A DNA stretch of 64,000 bases from Novosphingobium sp. MW5 (GCA_025938935.1 JAPCWB010000001.1:3445001-3509000); one strand, 5' to 3'; positions 1-10,066 are shown, counted from the stretch's first letter. Notes: generated by a model not told the origin, from the sequence alone. Made by a program: numbers and translations.

Positions 1-756
1 CCGCTGGTCGCGCGCATGGATGCGGACGATGTTTGCCTGCCCCAGCGATTCGCCAGGCAGGTCGAATTCCTGAAGGCCCACCTGGAATACGGTGTGATCG
101 GTTCATGGTGCGAAGACATTGATGAGAACGGCCGCCCCTGGCCCGCCGCCACCGCACATCGCCACCCGACCGACCATAAGGGCTTCCTCGCGGCGGTTGA
201 ACTTGACCGCCCGCTGCTTTGCCATCCCGCCGTCATGTTCCGCCGTGACCTGGTACTTTCGGTTGGCGGCTATCATGCCGCGTTCAAGCATTGCGAGGAT
301 CTCGACCTCTGGCTGCGGCTCGCTTCGATCACCCGGATCGCCAGCCTGCCCGAGCAGCTGATCAAGTATCGCCATTATGCCGACCAGGTTTCCAGCCGCC
401 ACGCGACCGAGCAGCAAGTCGGAGCCGCGGTCGCGAAGCTCGCCTACAAGGAGCGGCTCGCCGGACGGCCCGACCCGACTGCAAACCTTGAACGCCTGCC
501 CGCGTTGGAGGAACTGGACTCCCTCTTCGGGCGCGAGGGTGTGAGCCGTGAGGTCCGCGCCGAGGTGGCCCCGGGCCTGCTCTATTCGAGCGATGGCCTG
601 CGCGGCAGCGGCTTCGACCTTGTCATCCAGCACCTGCGCGAAGGCGGCGCACGCGAAGGCATGTGGCGCACCGTGCTGCGCCTGCTTCGGTGGGGCGAGC
701 CGGCGCGCGCACTGAGGCTGGCCTCAACCCTCTCCTCCACGTTGCTGATCGGCTGA
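1..756 (+). CDS. Glycosyltransferase family 2 (5' truncated by window edge)
   Basis: The reading frame is open from base 1, so the true start lies upstream. The visible part begins with residues PLVARMDADD, the D-x-D-type metal/nucleotide-sugar motif that sits about 90-100 residues into GT-A family 2 enzymes. It continues with a HPAVMFRR stretch and an acceptor-side ED motif (HCEDLDLWLRL) typical of the family. Such enzymes transfer a sugar from a nucleotide donor to a growing polysaccharide or glycolipid at the inner face of the cytoplasmic membrane. The next gene is a polysaccharide flippase starting 3 nt after the stop, so this is probably the end of an exopolysaccharide or O-antigen locus. 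Donor and acceptor cannot be inferred. Confidence 0.85.
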   Translation, partial: PLVARMDADDVCLPQRFARQVEFLKAHLEYGVIGSWCEDIDENGRPWPAATAHRHPTDHKGFLAAVELDRPLLCHPAVMFRRDLVLSVGGYHAAFKHCEDLDLWLRLASITRIASLPEQLIKYRHYADQVSSRHATEQQVGAAVAKLAYKERLAGRPDPTANLERLPALEELDSLFGREGVSREVRAEVAPGLLYSSDGLRGSGFDLVIQHLREGGAREGMWRTVLRLLRWGEPARALRLASTLSSTLLIG

Positions 757-758
757 TC

Positions 759-2289
759 GTGAGCGAAAGCCCCGCCCCACTGATCGAACCCGAGGACAGC
801 GGCCGGGAACCGGCCACCATGACCGTGCGCGGAGCGGCGGTCTGGGCGATGGGCGGACAATACCTCTCTTTCGCCATCCAGTTCGTCACCTCGGTCATTA
901 TTTCGCGCTTCTTCCTCAGCCCCTCCGAGGTTGGCCTGTTCTCCATCGCCATGGCCGCCGCGCTGCTCGCTTCGGTGCTGCAGGACTTCGGACTGTCGCG
1001 TTACATTGCCGGCCTGCCGCGCATCGACAAGGCAGAGATCGCGCGCTGCTCTTCGGTGGCCCACGCCTTCTCGCTGTTCGTCGCCGGGCTGATCGCGGCG
1101 GCGGCATGGCCGATGGCGCAGACCTATCACCAGCCCGACCTGTTGCCGATCATGCTGATCATCGCGTCGAGCTACCTCTTCATTCCCTTCGCCGTCGTGC
1201 CCATGGCGCTGCTCGGGCGGACGATGTCGTTCAAGAACCACTTCACGATCAATGTCGGCGCGGCGCTGGCGCAGGGAGCAGTTAGCCTCGCCTGCGCGGC
1301 GGCGGGCTTCTCCGCCTTTGCGCTTGCACTGGGGAACACTTGCTTTCGGCATTGCGCGCGGGGTGATCGCGCAGGTGCTCAAGCCCGCCCTGCCCTGGCC
1401 GCTGCGGCTTGGCGGGCTGAAGCCGATCGTTTCGACCGGGTCGCGGCTGACGACACTCTATGCCATCGGCGCGGCGGGTTCGCGTTCGCCCGACCTGATC
1501 GTCGGCAAGGCGCTCGGGCTGCTCGCAGTCGGGCTCTATAGCCGCGCGGCAAGTCTGGCAGACCAGTTCCGGATGCTGATCGCCGGAGCTATCGGTTCGG
1601 TCTTCTACCCCGCTTTCGCCCGCATCCGAGACCGGGGCGAGCCGCTGGGCCCGGCCTATCTGCGCGTCTGTTCGGGCTATTCGGCGGTAGTCTGGCCGGG
1701 GATGGCGGGACTCGCTCTCGCCGCCGAGCCGGTGGTGCGCCTGCTTTATGGCGAGGCATGGATCGGCGTTGCCCCGCTGCTCGCCATGATCGCGCTCAGC
1801 GAGATCCTGCTGGTGTCCTTGCCGCTGCACACCGACCTGCCGATCCTGACCGGAAAGCTGAACCAGCTGATCCGGGTCAACCTGCTCGACACGATCCTTG
1901 CAGTCACCGTGCTGATAGCCGGCAGCCGCTGGGGTGTTGAGGGAGCCGCGGCATCGCGCCTGGTCTATGCGCTGGGCTGGCTGCTGCTTTACGCGCGCTT
2001 CCTGCACCGGCTGATCCAGTTCGACCTGCGGGCGCTGATGGGCATCTATATGAAGTCCGCCCTCGCCACACTGGCGGCGCTGGTGCCGCTGGCAATGACC
2101 TATGCGTTCCTGGTCCCGCCATCGCAGATCACCTTCATCCCGCTGGCGTTCGCATCAGGTGCCGGAGTCGCGCTGTGGCTGATCGCACTGGTTGGCCTGA
2201 AACACCCGGCGCTCGACGACCTGCTCGGCATGGCGGCTCACCTGCCGGTGATTGGCCGCTTTCGACCGATCGCCAAGTTCGCCCGCTGA
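759..2289 (+). pseudogene. Polysaccharide flippase (Wzx/MATE-like), single-base frameshift
   Basis: Translation from the GTG at 759 gives a multi-spanning protein (TVRGAAVWAMGGQY..., helices from about residue 30) in the style of lipopolysaccharide O-unit flippases. The frame breaks near 1335-1342 and resumes one base later (LAFGIARGVIAQ) and then runs to 2289. Removing one base restores about 509 residues, the usual length for this family. The role would be moving lipid-linked oligosaccharide across the inner membrane, consistent with the glycosyltransferase just upstream. The first part alone (to 1541) ends in out-of-frame residues. Whether this is a real lesion or a sequence error cannot be decided here; several other genes in the window show the same kind of break. 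Confidence 0.75.
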
Positions 2290-2343
2290 ACGGCATGGTA
2301 TAGCCCCCGCGCGCGTGGTATCCTGCGCGCCGGGAGAAATGCC

Positions 2344-3295
2344 ATGCACCCGATTGCCACAGGCTTGCTGCTCGCCATGTCGCTGCCCTCGGTCCACGCG
2401 GCCCAGCCGGCGGCAAGCGAGGCATCCGAAACGGACATCGTCGACCTTGCCAATTCCGCGTCCCGCCTGACCGTGCCGGTCAAGCTGGGGGATCACGGAC
2501 CTTTTCGTTTCCTTGTCGACACCGGATCGCAGAACACCGTGGTATCGAGCTCGCTGGTCCAGCGGCTCGCCCTCGTACCGTCCGCGCGGGCCACGCTGAT
2601 CGGGGTTGCAGGCTCGCAAAAGGTCGACACGGTGGAGATCGAGGAGGTCATGCTTGGCCGCCGCTCCTATTACGGCCTGATCGCCCCCGTGCTCGAACGC
2701 GCAAACATCGGGGCGGAGGGCATCCTCGGCATCGACAGCCTGCAGGACCAGCGCATCCTGCTCGATTTCCGCAAGGGCTTCATGGCGGTCAACGATGCAA
2801 GGGCGCTTGGCGGCAACCTGGGCTTCGAGATCGTCGTCACCGCACGCAAGCGGTCCGGCCAGCTCATCATGACCGACGCTAAGATCGACGGCATCCGCGT
2901 GGACGTGGTGATTGACACCGGCTCCGACACGACACTGGGCAACCGCGCATTGCAGGTGGCTATGGGCAAGCGCGGAGTGGCGATCAACCAGACGACGCTC
3001 CATTCGGTGACCGGCCAGACGCTCGCCGCGGACGTCGCCTATGGCAACCGGCTCGACATGCAGGGCCTTTCCATCACCCGGCCCACCATCGCCTATTCCG
3101 ATTCTGCCCACTTTCACGCACCTGGGCCTCGACAAGAAGCCGGCCATACTGCTGGGCATGCGCGAAATGCGGGTCTTCCCGCGCGTCGCCATAGACTTCA
3201 AGGCGCGCAAGGTGCTGTTCGACCTGCCCGATGCCGGCGATCCTGCCTATTTCGGCGTCGACCGCGAAAGCAAGCTGGATCGCGTGGCTAACTGA
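2344..3295 (+). pseudogene. Retropepsin-like aspartic protease, secreted, single-base frameshift
   Basis: The ATG at 2344 follows a good ribosome site (GGGAGAAA). A signal peptide (cleavage about VHA|AQ, residue 20) precedes two aspartic protease motifs: FLVDTGSQNT (about residue 58) and VVIDTGSDTT (about residue 190). This is the tandem arrangement of bacterial clan AA single-chain proteins. The frame breaks near 3107-3115 (...SDSAHF | THLGLDKKPAILLGM...) and one base must be removed to reach the true C-terminus (LLGMREMRVF...DFKARKVLFDLP) at 3295, giving about 316 residues. A periplasmic peptidase is likely; the substrate is unknown. The break may be a sequence error. Confidence 0.7.
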
Positions 3296-3337
3296 TTAGC
3301 GCTTTCGATTCCGCGCCCGCGCACTACATAGCGGGCC

Positions 3338-5158
3338 ATGCCGCCAGATCGCCACGCCAATGAACCGGGTGCCCGCCACGAAGGCTGGGCCACCCTGCGC
3401 CGTTTCGTCCCCTACCTGTGGCCGAAGGACAACCCGCGCCTGCGCTGGCGGATCGTCGTCTCGGTCCTGCTGATCGGCCTGTCGATCGCGGTGCAGACGG
3501 TGCTGCCCTATACATTGAAGTGGGCGGTCGACGCGATGACCGTCACCGGGCCGCGCGTGATCACTTTCGCCATGCTGGCCGTGCTCGCCTATTCGGCCGC
3601 CCGGCTGACGCAGGTGGTGCTGGATAACTTCCGCAACATCGTGTTCGAGCGGGTGGGGCAGGATTCGATCCGCTCGCTATCGGAAAGCGTGTTCGGCCAG
3701 CTTCACCAGCTGTCGCTGCGCTTCCACCTTGCCCGCCGCACCGGTGAGGTGACCAAGGCCATCGAGCGCGGGACCAAGAGCATCGACACGATGCTTTACT
3801 TCATGCTGTTCAACCTGGCCCCCACGGTGATCCAGCTGGTGATCGTGGGCGTGATCTTCCAGATCAACTTCGGATGGGAACTGGTGGCGGCGACCGCAGC
3901 GGCGATTGCGGCCTATATATACGTCACGCGCAAGATCACCGACTGGCGCAACCACCTGCGCGAGAGGATGAACCGGCTCGATGGGCAGGCGCTCAGCCGC
4001 GCGGTCGATTCGCTGCTCAATTACGAGACGGTGAAGTACTTCGGCGCGGAAAAGCGCGAGCAGGCCCGCTATGCGCAGGCAACCGGCGCCTTCGCCGATG
4101 CCGCGACCAAGAGCGCCAACAGCCTCGGCCTGCTCAACATGGCGCAGGCGCTGGTGATCAACCTGCTGATGGCGGGCGCGCTGGCGGCCACGGTGTGGGG
4201 CTGGGTCAAGGGCGAGTATTCGGCCGGACAGCTGGTCTTCGTCCAGACTTACCTGACCCAGCTGTTCCGCCCGCTCGACATGCTGGGCATGGTCTATCGT
4301 ACGATCAACCAGGGGCTGATCGACATGGCCGCCATGTTCAAGCTGCTCGATACCGAAGTGGAAGTGCGCGATGCGCCGGGGGCCCCTGCCATCGCCATCA
4401 AGCGCCCCAGCCTCGCCTTCGACAATGTCGTGTTCGGTTACGAGAAGGACCGCACGATCCTGCACGGCCTGTCGTTCGAGGTCGATGCTGGTAGCCAGGT
4501 TGCCATTGTCGGCCCCTCGGGAGCGGGCAAGAGCACGATCGCGCGGCTGGTCTTCCGCTTCTATGACCCATGGTCGGGTCGCATCCTGATCGATGGGCAG
4601 GATATCAAGGAGGTGACTCAGGAGAGCCTTCGCGCCGCTCTCGGCATCGTCCCGCAGGATTCGGTGCTGTTCAACGAGACCATCGGCTACAACATCGCCT
4701 ATGGCCGCGACGGCGCAGGGCTGGCCGAGGTCGAGGCGGCCGCGCGCGGCTCGGCGCTGATGCCCCTGATCGAGCGATTGCCGCAGGGCTTCGACACCGA
4801 AGTCGGCGAGAGGGGACTCAAGCTCTCGGGCGGCGAGAAGCAGCGCGTCGCGATTGCGCGCACCTTGGTGAAGAACCCGCCGATCCTGCTGCTGGACGAG
4901 GCGACCTCGGCGCTGGATACGCGGACCGAGCAGGACATCCTCGCCACGCTGCACAACGTCGCCGAAGGCCGCACCTCGCTCTCCATCGCGCACCGGCTTT
5001 CGACGATTGCGGACGCGGATAACATCCTCGTGCTCGACCAGGGCCGGCTGGCGGAGCAAGGCACCCATGCGCAGCTGCTTAGGAAGAAGGGCCTCTACGC
5101 GGAAATGTGGACGAGGCAGGCGAGCGAGCGCGAGCGGCTTAGCGAGGCGGCGGAGTAG
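3338..5158 (+). CDS. Atm1-type ABC transporter (glutathione-conjugate/persulfide exporter)
   Basis: This is a 606-residue half-transporter: an N-terminal six-helix exporter domain (about 30-330) and a C-terminal nucleotide-binding domain. Walker A GPSGAGKST, signature LSGGEKQR and Walker B ILLLDEATSALD are all intact. The residues FHLARRTGEVTK...IERGTKSIDTMLY and the overall length match bacterial Atm1/HMT1 proteins, especially the structurally known Atm1 of Novosphingobium aromaticivorans. That family exports glutathione derivatives, including metal-glutathione complexes, across the inner membrane and is tied to heavy-metal tolerance and Fe-S supply. It would act as a homodimer. It overlaps the convergent small gene at 5139 by 20 bp. 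Confidence 0.93.
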   Translation: MPPDRHANEPGARHEGWATLRRFVPYLWPKDNPRLRWRIVVSVLLIGLSIAVQTVLPYTLKWAVDAMTVTGPRVITFAMLAVLAYSAARLTQVVLDNFRNIVFERVGQDSIRSLSESVFGQLHQLSLRFHLARRTGEVTKAIERGTKSIDTMLYFMLFNLAPTVIQLVIVGVIFQINFGWELVAATAAAIAAYIYVTRKITDWRNHLRERMNRLDGQALSRAVDSLLNYETVKYFGAEKREQARYAQATGAFADAATKSANSLGLLNMAQALVINLLMAGALAATVWGWVKGEYSAGQLVFVQTYLTQLFRPLDMLGMVYRTINQGLIDMAAMFKLLDTEVEVRDAPGAPAIAIKRPSLAFDNVVFGYEKDRTILHGLSFEVDAGSQVAIVGPSGAGKSTIARLVFRFYDPWSGRILIDGQDIKEVTQESLRAALGIVPQDSVLFNETIGYNIAYGRDGAGLAEVEAAARGSALMPLIERLPQGFDTEVGERGLKLSGGEKQRVAIARTLVKNPPILLLDEATSALDTRTEQDILATLHNVAEGRTSLSIAHRLSTIADADNILVLDQGRLAEQGTHAQLLRKKGLYAEMWTRQASERERLSEAAE

Positions 5159-5492
5159 GGCTTCTTTCCCGGCGCATCTGGGCCATCATTGCATCTTCGC
5201 TATCGGCATATTCGGGTGGAAGCGCATAGCGGTCCTCCCGCTCATATCTTTTTCCTGCACGAAGAATACCGGCCCGCGACATTCTCCAGCTTCTCCAAGC
5301 ATGAAATGCGACGGCTAGTAGCCCCAGCGCAATCAGCACAAATCCGATAGCATCCGCGATCAGGTTGTCGAACTCTGCGAGCAGGTAGCAACCGCCGACC
5401 ACCACTAGAAGCGGCATGAAAAGACTTAGTGAGCGCCTTTCTTGGGTATCGTGATCAACCCAACGACTGATTTTGAGGTATCTATCCCTCAC
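5139..5492 (-). CDS. Small two-helix membrane protein of unknown function
   Basis: About 117 residues from a GTG at 5492. That GTG overlaps the stop of the upstream DUF1737 gene (GTGA), which argues for translational coupling. Two hydrophobic segments (LSLFMPLLVVVGGCYLLAEF and LIADAIGFVLIALGLLAVAF) are followed by a charged, proline-rich cytoplasmic tail ending in PTPPPR. I do not recognise a family. The longer open frame to 5771 reads through the DUF1737 gene out of frame and is unlikely to be its true extent. Confidence 0.5.
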   Translation of the reverse strand: MRDRYLKISRWVDHDTQERRSLSLFMPLLVVVGGCYLLAEFDNLIADAIGFVLIALGLLAVAFHAWRSWRMSRAGILRAGKRYEREDRYALPPEYADSEDAMMAQMRRERSPTPPPR

Positions 5493-5695
5493 CCCTTCAC
5501 CACATCCGCCCCGCCCCAAACAACCGCCTGCGCGACATAGCCGCAGCCGTCGTCCGAATTCCACGTGATGCTGGGCGAACCGTGCAGCTTCCAGCCTTCC
5601 TCCAGCGCCTTCGACACGCGCTCGCAAAAGGAGTGGTCGTCCTTGCCGGTGAGGCAGCGATAGACGAGGCGGCCATCGGGGGGCGTGCTGGACAT
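5489..5695 (-). CDS. DUF1737 domain protein
   Basis: A 68-residue protein, MSSTPPDGRLVYRCLTGKDD..., with the DUF1737 pattern: a compact alpha-beta domain containing FCERVSKALEEGWKLHGSPS and the QAVVW end. The ATG at 5695 is chosen because homologues start just before the YRCLTG strand; the frame is open to 5758. The function of DUF1737 is not known. These proteins are small and cytoplasmic and occur widely in Proteobacteria. It is followed by, and overlaps, the small membrane protein gene. Confidence 0.75.
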   Translation of the reverse strand: MSSTPPDGRLVYRCLTGKDDHSFCERVSKALEEGWKLHGSPSITWNSDDGCGYVAQAVVWGGADVVKG

Positions 5696-5849
5696 GTCGG
5701 GTCTTTCCTGAATTGGACAACTTGGGGTTAGCGCAGGCGCCGTTCGCGCGGCAACCAATTGTTCTTGCCATGCGTCACAATTGGTTCACCTTCGCGGCAC
5801 GAAGCAAGAGGTTCGCACCTTAATTAATGTCCGTGAGAGGTTTTTGCCG

Positions 5850-7274
5850 ATGAACGCAGCCGCCCCAGCCCCCGCCTCGAAAGACCTCTGGGGCCAGCCG
5901 CGCGGACTGTGGGTGCTCGCCGGGACCGAGTTCTGGGACCGCATATCCTTCCACGGCATGCAGGCGATGCTGGTGCTCTACATGACCGGCGACCTGCTGG
6001 TGCATCCCGAACGCGTCGGGCGGATCATCGGCTTTTCCGCCTATCGCGGCATGATCGAGGGCATGACCGGGCCGCTGAGCGACATCGCTCTCGCCACGCA
6101 GACCTTCGGGCTCTACCTCGCCTTCGTCACCGGACTGCCGCTGCTGGGCGGCTGGATCGGTGACAAGTTCACCGGCCGGCGAATCGCGGTGGGACTTGGC
6201 GCGGGGCTGATGACCGCGGGGCATTTCTGCCTGGCCTTCGATGCCACCTTCCTGATTGCGCTGATCCTGTTGATGACCGGCGCGGGGATGCTGCGCGGCA
6301 ACCTCTCGCCGCAGATCAAGTCGCTTTACGCCGATGGCGACTCGCGTGAGAGCAATGCCTTCCAGTACTACTACCTCTCGGTGAACCTCGGCGCCTTCGT
6401 CGCGCCGATCGTCTCGGGCGCGGTGGCGGCGGTCTGGGGCTGGCACATGGGCTTCGGCGTGGCCGGCTTCGGCATGTTGATCGGCTTCATCATCTACCTT
6501 GCCGGAAGCGCCTTCCTGCCCGCCGAAAGCGCGCGCGAGATGCATGGCGAGCCGGTGGCCGGGCGCAAGCTGACCGCGCCCGAACGCCGCCGCGTCTGGG
6601 GCCTGTTCCTGCTCTGGCCCGTGCCGCTCGCCTTCTGGACGGCGCAGGCGCAGGTGTGGAACGTCTATAACGTCTGGCTGCGCGATCACGTGAACATGGC
6701 AGTGGGCGGCTTCAACGTGCCGGTGCCGTGGATGCAATCGCTCGACGGCCTCGCCCCCGCCGTCTTCATCCCGCTGGCGCTGTGGATCTGGGCGCGTCAG
6801 GCCAAGGCCGGGCACGAGCCGGACGAATTCACCAAGGCCGGGATGGGCATGCTGATCTTTGCCGCCGCCGTTGCCACGCTGGCGCTGGGCCCGGCGCTTG
6901 CGGGCAGCGACGGCCGCGCGCCGATCCTCCTGCCGGTCCTGTTCCACGTCTTCTCGAACTTCGGCGCGGTCTTCGTCGCCCCTGTGATCCTCGCCATCTT
7001 TGCCACCCGCGCGCCCGAGCAGTGGCGCGGCACGCTGGTGGGGATCAACTCGTTGTCGATCTCGGCGGGTAGCCTGCTCAGCGGGCGCATGGGCAGCCTT
7101 TATGAGCAGATGACGCCAAGCGGCTTCTGGATGGTCAACGCCGCGATCTGCGGCGCTGGCGGGCTCTATATCCTGCTCACCCGCCGCTTCTACGCGCGCG
7201 TGCTCGATCACAAGAATGCTGAAGACACGATGCCGCTTCCGCCCAAGCAGGAAGCGGTCGTGGTCGCCGACTAG
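5850..7274 (+). CDS. POT-family proton-coupled oligopeptide transporter
   Basis: About 474 residues from the ATG at 5850 ([15 protein letters not shown]). The N-terminal motif [19 protein letters not shown] is the POT/PTR signature helix 1 (family form ExxER-FxYYG). [14 protein letters not shown] and the [14 protein letters not shown] segment match the second POT signature (helix 5). Twelve to fourteen hydrophobic segments follow. Members import di- and tripeptides with protons across the inner membrane. Helix 1 carries EFWDR rather than ExxER, so peptide specificity is inferred only at the family level. Its TAG stop interlocks with the convergent hslU stop in a shared CTAG. Confidence 0.88.
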   Translation: MNAAAPAPASKDLWGQPRGLWVLAGTEFWDRISFHGMQAMLVLYMTGDLLVHPERVGRIIGFSAYRGMIEGMTGPLSDIALATQTFGLYLAFVTGLPLLGGWIGDKFTGRRIAVGLGAGLMTAGHFCLAFDATFLIALILLMTGAGMLRGNLSPQIKSLYADGDSRESNAFQYYYLSVNLGAFVAPIVSGAVAAVWGWHMGFGVAGFGMLIGFIIYLAGSAFLPAESAREMHGEPVAGRKLTAPERRRVWGLFLLWPVPLAFWTAQAQVWNVYNVWLRDHVNMAVGGFNVPVPWMQSLDGLAPAVFIPLALWIWARQAKAGHEPDEFTKAGMGMLIFAAAVATLALGPALAGSDGRAPILLPVLFHVFSNFGAVFVAPVILAIFATRAPEQWRGTLVGINSLSISAGSLLSGRMGSLYEQMTPSGFWMVNAAICGAGGLYILLTRRFYARVLDHKNAEDTMPLPPKQEAVVVAD

Positions 7275-8572
7275 AGGATATACTTGCTGAGGTCGGCGTC
7301 CTGCGCGAGGCCGGTCAGCTTGTCGCTGACATAGCTCGCGTCGATCGTCACCGTTTCCCCGGCGCGGTCCTCGGCCTCGAAGCTCAGTTCCTCGAGCAGC
7401 TTTTCCATTACCGTCTGCAGGCGGCGGGCGCCGATGTTTTCGACGCTTTCGTTCACCTGCGCGGCAATCTGGGCCACCTCGCGCACAGCTTCGGGGGTGA
7501 ATTCCACCGTCAGCTTCTCGGTCGCCAGCAGCGCCTTGTACTGATCGACAAGGTTGGCGCGCGTTTCGGAAAGAATGCGAACGAAATCGTCCTCGGTCAG
7601 CGCGTTCAGCTCGACGCGGATCGGCAGGCGGCCTTGAAGTTCGGGCAGCATGTCGCTCGGCTTGGCAACGTGGAACGCGCCGCTGGCGATGAACAGCACG
7701 TGGTCGGTCTTCATCGGGCCGTGCTTGGTGGAAACCGTGGTCCCCTCGATCAGCGGCAGCAGGTCGCGCTGTACGCCTTCGCGGCTGACCGAACCGCCGC
7801 GCACGTCGCTGACGGCGATCTTGTCGATCTCGTCGATGAAGACGATGCCGTTGTGCTCTGCATTGTGCAGCGCGACGCGGGCGACGTCGTCCTGGTCCAT
7901 GCGCTTTTCGGATTCCTCGTCGACCAGCTTGTCCCAGGCATCGGGCACCTTCAGCTTGCGCCGCTTGAGGTTCTGCTTGCCCATCGCCTTGTTCATCATG
8001 TCGGACAGGTTGATCATGCCGACATTGCCGCCCATGCCCGGAATGTCGAAGGGCATGGCGGGGGCTTCCTCGACCTCGATCTCGACCTCGGTGTCGTTCA
8101 TGGCGTTTTCGACAATGCGCTGACGGAAGGCTTCGCGGGTCGCCTCGCTGGCATTTTCACCGACCAGGGCTTTCAGCAGCCGGTCCATCGCCGCCTTGCT
8201 CGCCGCTTCGCGCACGGCTTCGCGGCGGCTTTCCTTTTCGAGCCGGATCGCTTCCTCGACAAGGTCGCGGGCGATCTGTTCGACATCGCGGCCGACATAG
8301 CCGACCTCAGTGAACTTGGTCGCCTCGACCTTGACGAAGGGCGCCTCGGCCAGCTTCGCCAGGCGCCGGCTGATCTCGGTCTTGCCGCAGCCGGTGGGTC
8401 CGATCATCAGGATGTTCTTGGGCGTCACCTCGTCGCGCAGTTCGGGGCTGAGCCGTTGCCGCCGCCAGCGGTTGCGCAGCGCGACGGCGACAGCTTTCTT
8501 CGCCTCGGTCTGGCCGATGATGTGTTCGTCAAGCGCGGCCACGATGGCCTTGGGGGTGAGATTGTCTTTCAC
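7271..8572 (-). CDS. hslU: ATP-dependent protease ATPase subunit HslU
   Basis: A 433-residue AAA+ unfoldase from the GTG at 8572 ([21 protein letters not shown]). The longer frame to 8608 would run into the preceding small gene. Walker A GPTGCGKT is at about residues 58-65 and Walker [11 protein letters not shown] is present. The pore-loop region GYVGRDVEQ is conserved, and the C-terminal LSKYIL tail is the part that inserts into HslV. HslU hexamers unfold substrates and feed them to the HslV peptidase. It starts 1 nt after the stop of the small membrane gene, downstream of hslV, so the three genes form one operon. Confidence 0.97.
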   Translation of the reverse strand: MKDNLTPKAIVAALDEHIIGQTEAKKAVAVALRNRWRRQRLSPELRDEVTPKNILMIGPTGCGKTEISRRLAKLAEAPFVKVEATKFTEVGYVGRDVEQIARDLVEEAIRLEKESRREAVREAASKAAMDRLLKALVGENASEATREAFRQRIVENAMNDTEVEIEVEEAPAMPFDIPGMGGNVGMINLSDMMNKAMGKQNLKRRKLKVPDAWDKLVDEESEKRMDQDDVARVALHNAEHNGIVFIDEIDKIAVSDVRGGSVSREGVQRDLLPLIEGTTVSTKHGPMKTDHVLFIASGAFHVAKPSDMLPELQGRLPIRVELNALTEDDFVRILSETRANLVDQYKALLATEKLTVEFTPEAVREVAQIAAQVNESVENIGARRLQTVMEKLLEELSFEAEDRAGETVTIDASYVSDKLTGLAQDADLSKYIL

Positions 8573-8573
8573 G

Positions 8574-8846
8574 TTATGGGTATCCGACGAATGCAGCAGT
8601 GACCCCAATCCCTAGGAAGGAGGCAAGGCCAAGTAGGGCGAACAATGCAAAACGATCCGCGAGACGTTTCTTGAAAAACATGGCAAGAATGAACGGGATG
8701 GCAATCATCCAAGCCAGGTTTAGCGCTGATCGAACTTCAAACTTCCAAGCGACATATGAAAATACGACGGCCACCACGAAGACTGCAACGACCGTAACAG
8801 TGAACCCGCTCGTTTTGTCAGCTTCAATTTCGGCATTTGCGGCCAT
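8574..8846 (-). CDS. Small three-helix membrane protein inserted between hslV and hslU
   Basis: About 90 residues ([17 protein letters not shown]...). The ATG at 8846 overlaps the hslV TGA (TGATG) and the stop lies 1 nt before the hslU GTG. Three hydrophobic segments are visible: [36 protein letters not shown] and [21 protein letters not shown] recognise no family. Tight coupling on both sides means it must be co-translated with the HslVU protease, although a membrane role in that system is not established. Confidence 0.75.
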   Translation of the reverse strand: MAANAEIEADKTSGFTVTVVAVFVVAVVFSYVAWKFEVRSALNLAWMIAIPFILAMFFKKRLADRFALFALLGLASFLGIGVTAAFVGYP

Positions 8847-9403
8847 CAAACCGTCTCCACCGTGACACGGTCATTGGTGAAAACGCAGACCTCTGCCGCC
8901 ACGGCCATGGCGCGGCGGGCGATCCTTTCCGGGTCGGTTTCATAATCGGTCAGCGCCTTGGCGGCCGACAGCGCGTAATTGCCGCCCGAGCCGATCGCGG
9001 CGATGCCGTGTTCGGGCTCAAGCACGTCGCCGTTGCCGGTAAGGATCAGCATCACGTCCTTGTCGGCCACGATCATCAGCGCTTCAAGGTTGCGCAGGTA
9101 CTTGTCGGTCCGCCAGTCCTTGGCGAGTTCGACAGCGGCGCGCATCAACTGCCCGCGGTGCTGCTCCAGCTTCTTCTCAAGACGTTCGAACAGGGTGAAG
9201 GCATCGGCGGTCGCCCCGGCGAAGCCCGCGATCACGCTGCCATCGCCGATGCGGCGCACCTTGCGCGCGTTCGGCTTCATCACGGTGTTGCCCATCGACA
9301 CCTGGCCATCGCCGGCGATGACGGTCTTGCCGTCCTTCTTGACGCCGATGATGGTGGTGCCGTGCCACTGGATAAGGCCGTGGCTGTCGCTGTGATTGGT
9401 CAT
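8846..9403 (-). CDS. hslV: ATP-dependent protease peptidase subunit HslV
   Basis: A 185-residue N-terminal nucleophile hydrolase of the proteasome-beta fold. The sequence HGTTIIGV contains the threonine that becomes the nucleophile after removal of the short propeptide. GDGQVSMG, the [10 protein letters not shown] segment and the IGSGGNYAL motif are conserved. HslV forms double hexamer rings capped by HslU in the cytoplasm and degrades unfolded or regulatory proteins during heat stress. No ribosome site precedes the ATG at 9403, and an RpoH-type promoter ends about 8 bases upstream, so the heat-shock transcript may be leaderless. Confidence 0.97.
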   Translation of the reverse strand: MTNHSDSHGLIQWHGTTIIGVKKDGKTVIAGDGQVSMGNTVMKPNARKVRRIGDGSVIAGFAGATADAFTLFERLEKKLEQHRGQLMRAAVELAKDWRTDKYLRNLEALMIVADKDVMLILTGNGDVLEPEHGIAAIGSGGNYALSAAKALTDYETDPERIARRAMAVAAEVCVFTNDRVTVETV

Positions 9404-9410
9404 GAGGCGC

Positions 9411-9439
9411 GATATAAGTCTGCCATCGCGCCGTTCAAG
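9411..9439 (-). promoter_or_regulatory. RpoH (sigma-32) type heat-shock promoter of hslV
   Basis: On the minus strand CTTGAA (9439-9434) and CTTATATC (9418-9411) leave 17 nt between CTTG and CTTATAT. This fits the alphaproteobacterial RpoH consensus CTTG-N17/18-CYTATNT. The expected transcription start is near 9405, about two bases before the hslV start codon. Confidence 0.75.
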
Positions 9440-9931
9440 TTAGCTGCCGTTCGGTCCGGTGCCGCCGCTGGGACCAGCAGGTCCGCCCATGCCCGATCCG
9501 ACTGTGCCGATATTGCCGAACAGGTCCTCCAGGAAGGTGCGTTCACGGCCCAGCGTGGGGGTCTTGTTGCCATCGGGATCGAGCCGCACGACCTTTTCCA
9601 TGCCGATGCGTTCGATGTTCGAGACATTGCCGCGATCGTCGAAGCTGACCTTAAGGATGGTCTGGCTGGCAGCGCGGGGGCGCGCGAAAGCGGCCTGCTT
9701 GGTATCGATCGAGACGTAGTACCAGTCCTTCTGGCCCCACTCCGAAACGAAGGTCGGGCGGCCGAGCGAGCGTTCGACCGAGGTCTTGTTGTCGATCCCC
9801 GGCTGAACCGCATCGAGCAGCGCCGTATCGACGAGGTAGCCGCGATGATCCTTGATCGAGGCGCAGCCCGAGAGCGCCGCCACGGCCACAATGGCCGCCA
9901 GACCTGCCCTTACTGCCCGGGAATGCCGCAT
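9440..9931 (-). CDS. bamE: Outer membrane assembly lipoprotein BamE (SmpA/OmlA family)
   Basis: About 163 residues from ATG 9931 (MRHSRAVRAGLAAIVAVAALSGC). The LSGC lipobox predicts lipidation at Cys 23. The SmpA/OmlA domain follows: DNKTSVERSLGRPTFVSEWGQKDWYYVS with strands through SFDDRGNVSNIE. BamE stabilises the BamA-BamD complex that inserts beta-barrel proteins into the outer membrane. The C-terminal glycine/proline-rich tail (GSGMGGPAGPSGG...) is longer than in enteric BamE. It lies just upstream of hslV on the same strand. Confidence 0.88.
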   Translation of the reverse strand: MRHSRAVRAGLAAIVAVAALSGCASIKDHRGYLVDTALLDAVQPGIDNKTSVERSLGRPTFVSEWGQKDWYYVSIDTKQAAFARPRAASQTILKVSFDDRGNVSNIERIGMEKVVRLDPDGNKTPTLGRERTFLEDLFGNIGTVGSGMGGPAGPSGGTGPNGS

Positions 9932-10066
9932 CACTTCGCTCCGATCATTGCCTTGGCGCATATGCCAACTATATCGGCGCCTGCCTTAAAGACCCGAACG
10001 CCGCTGCGCAATGGCGCTTGGATCAGGGCGATTGAATTCCCGGTGAACGAAAGGAACGCCCTGCCC

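Noticed and set aside
3677-7211. Long minus-strand frames opposite the Atm1 exporter (463 aa) and the POT transporter (463 aa)
   Set aside because: Both are composition shadows with no domain signal; the plus-strand genes carry all family motifs.
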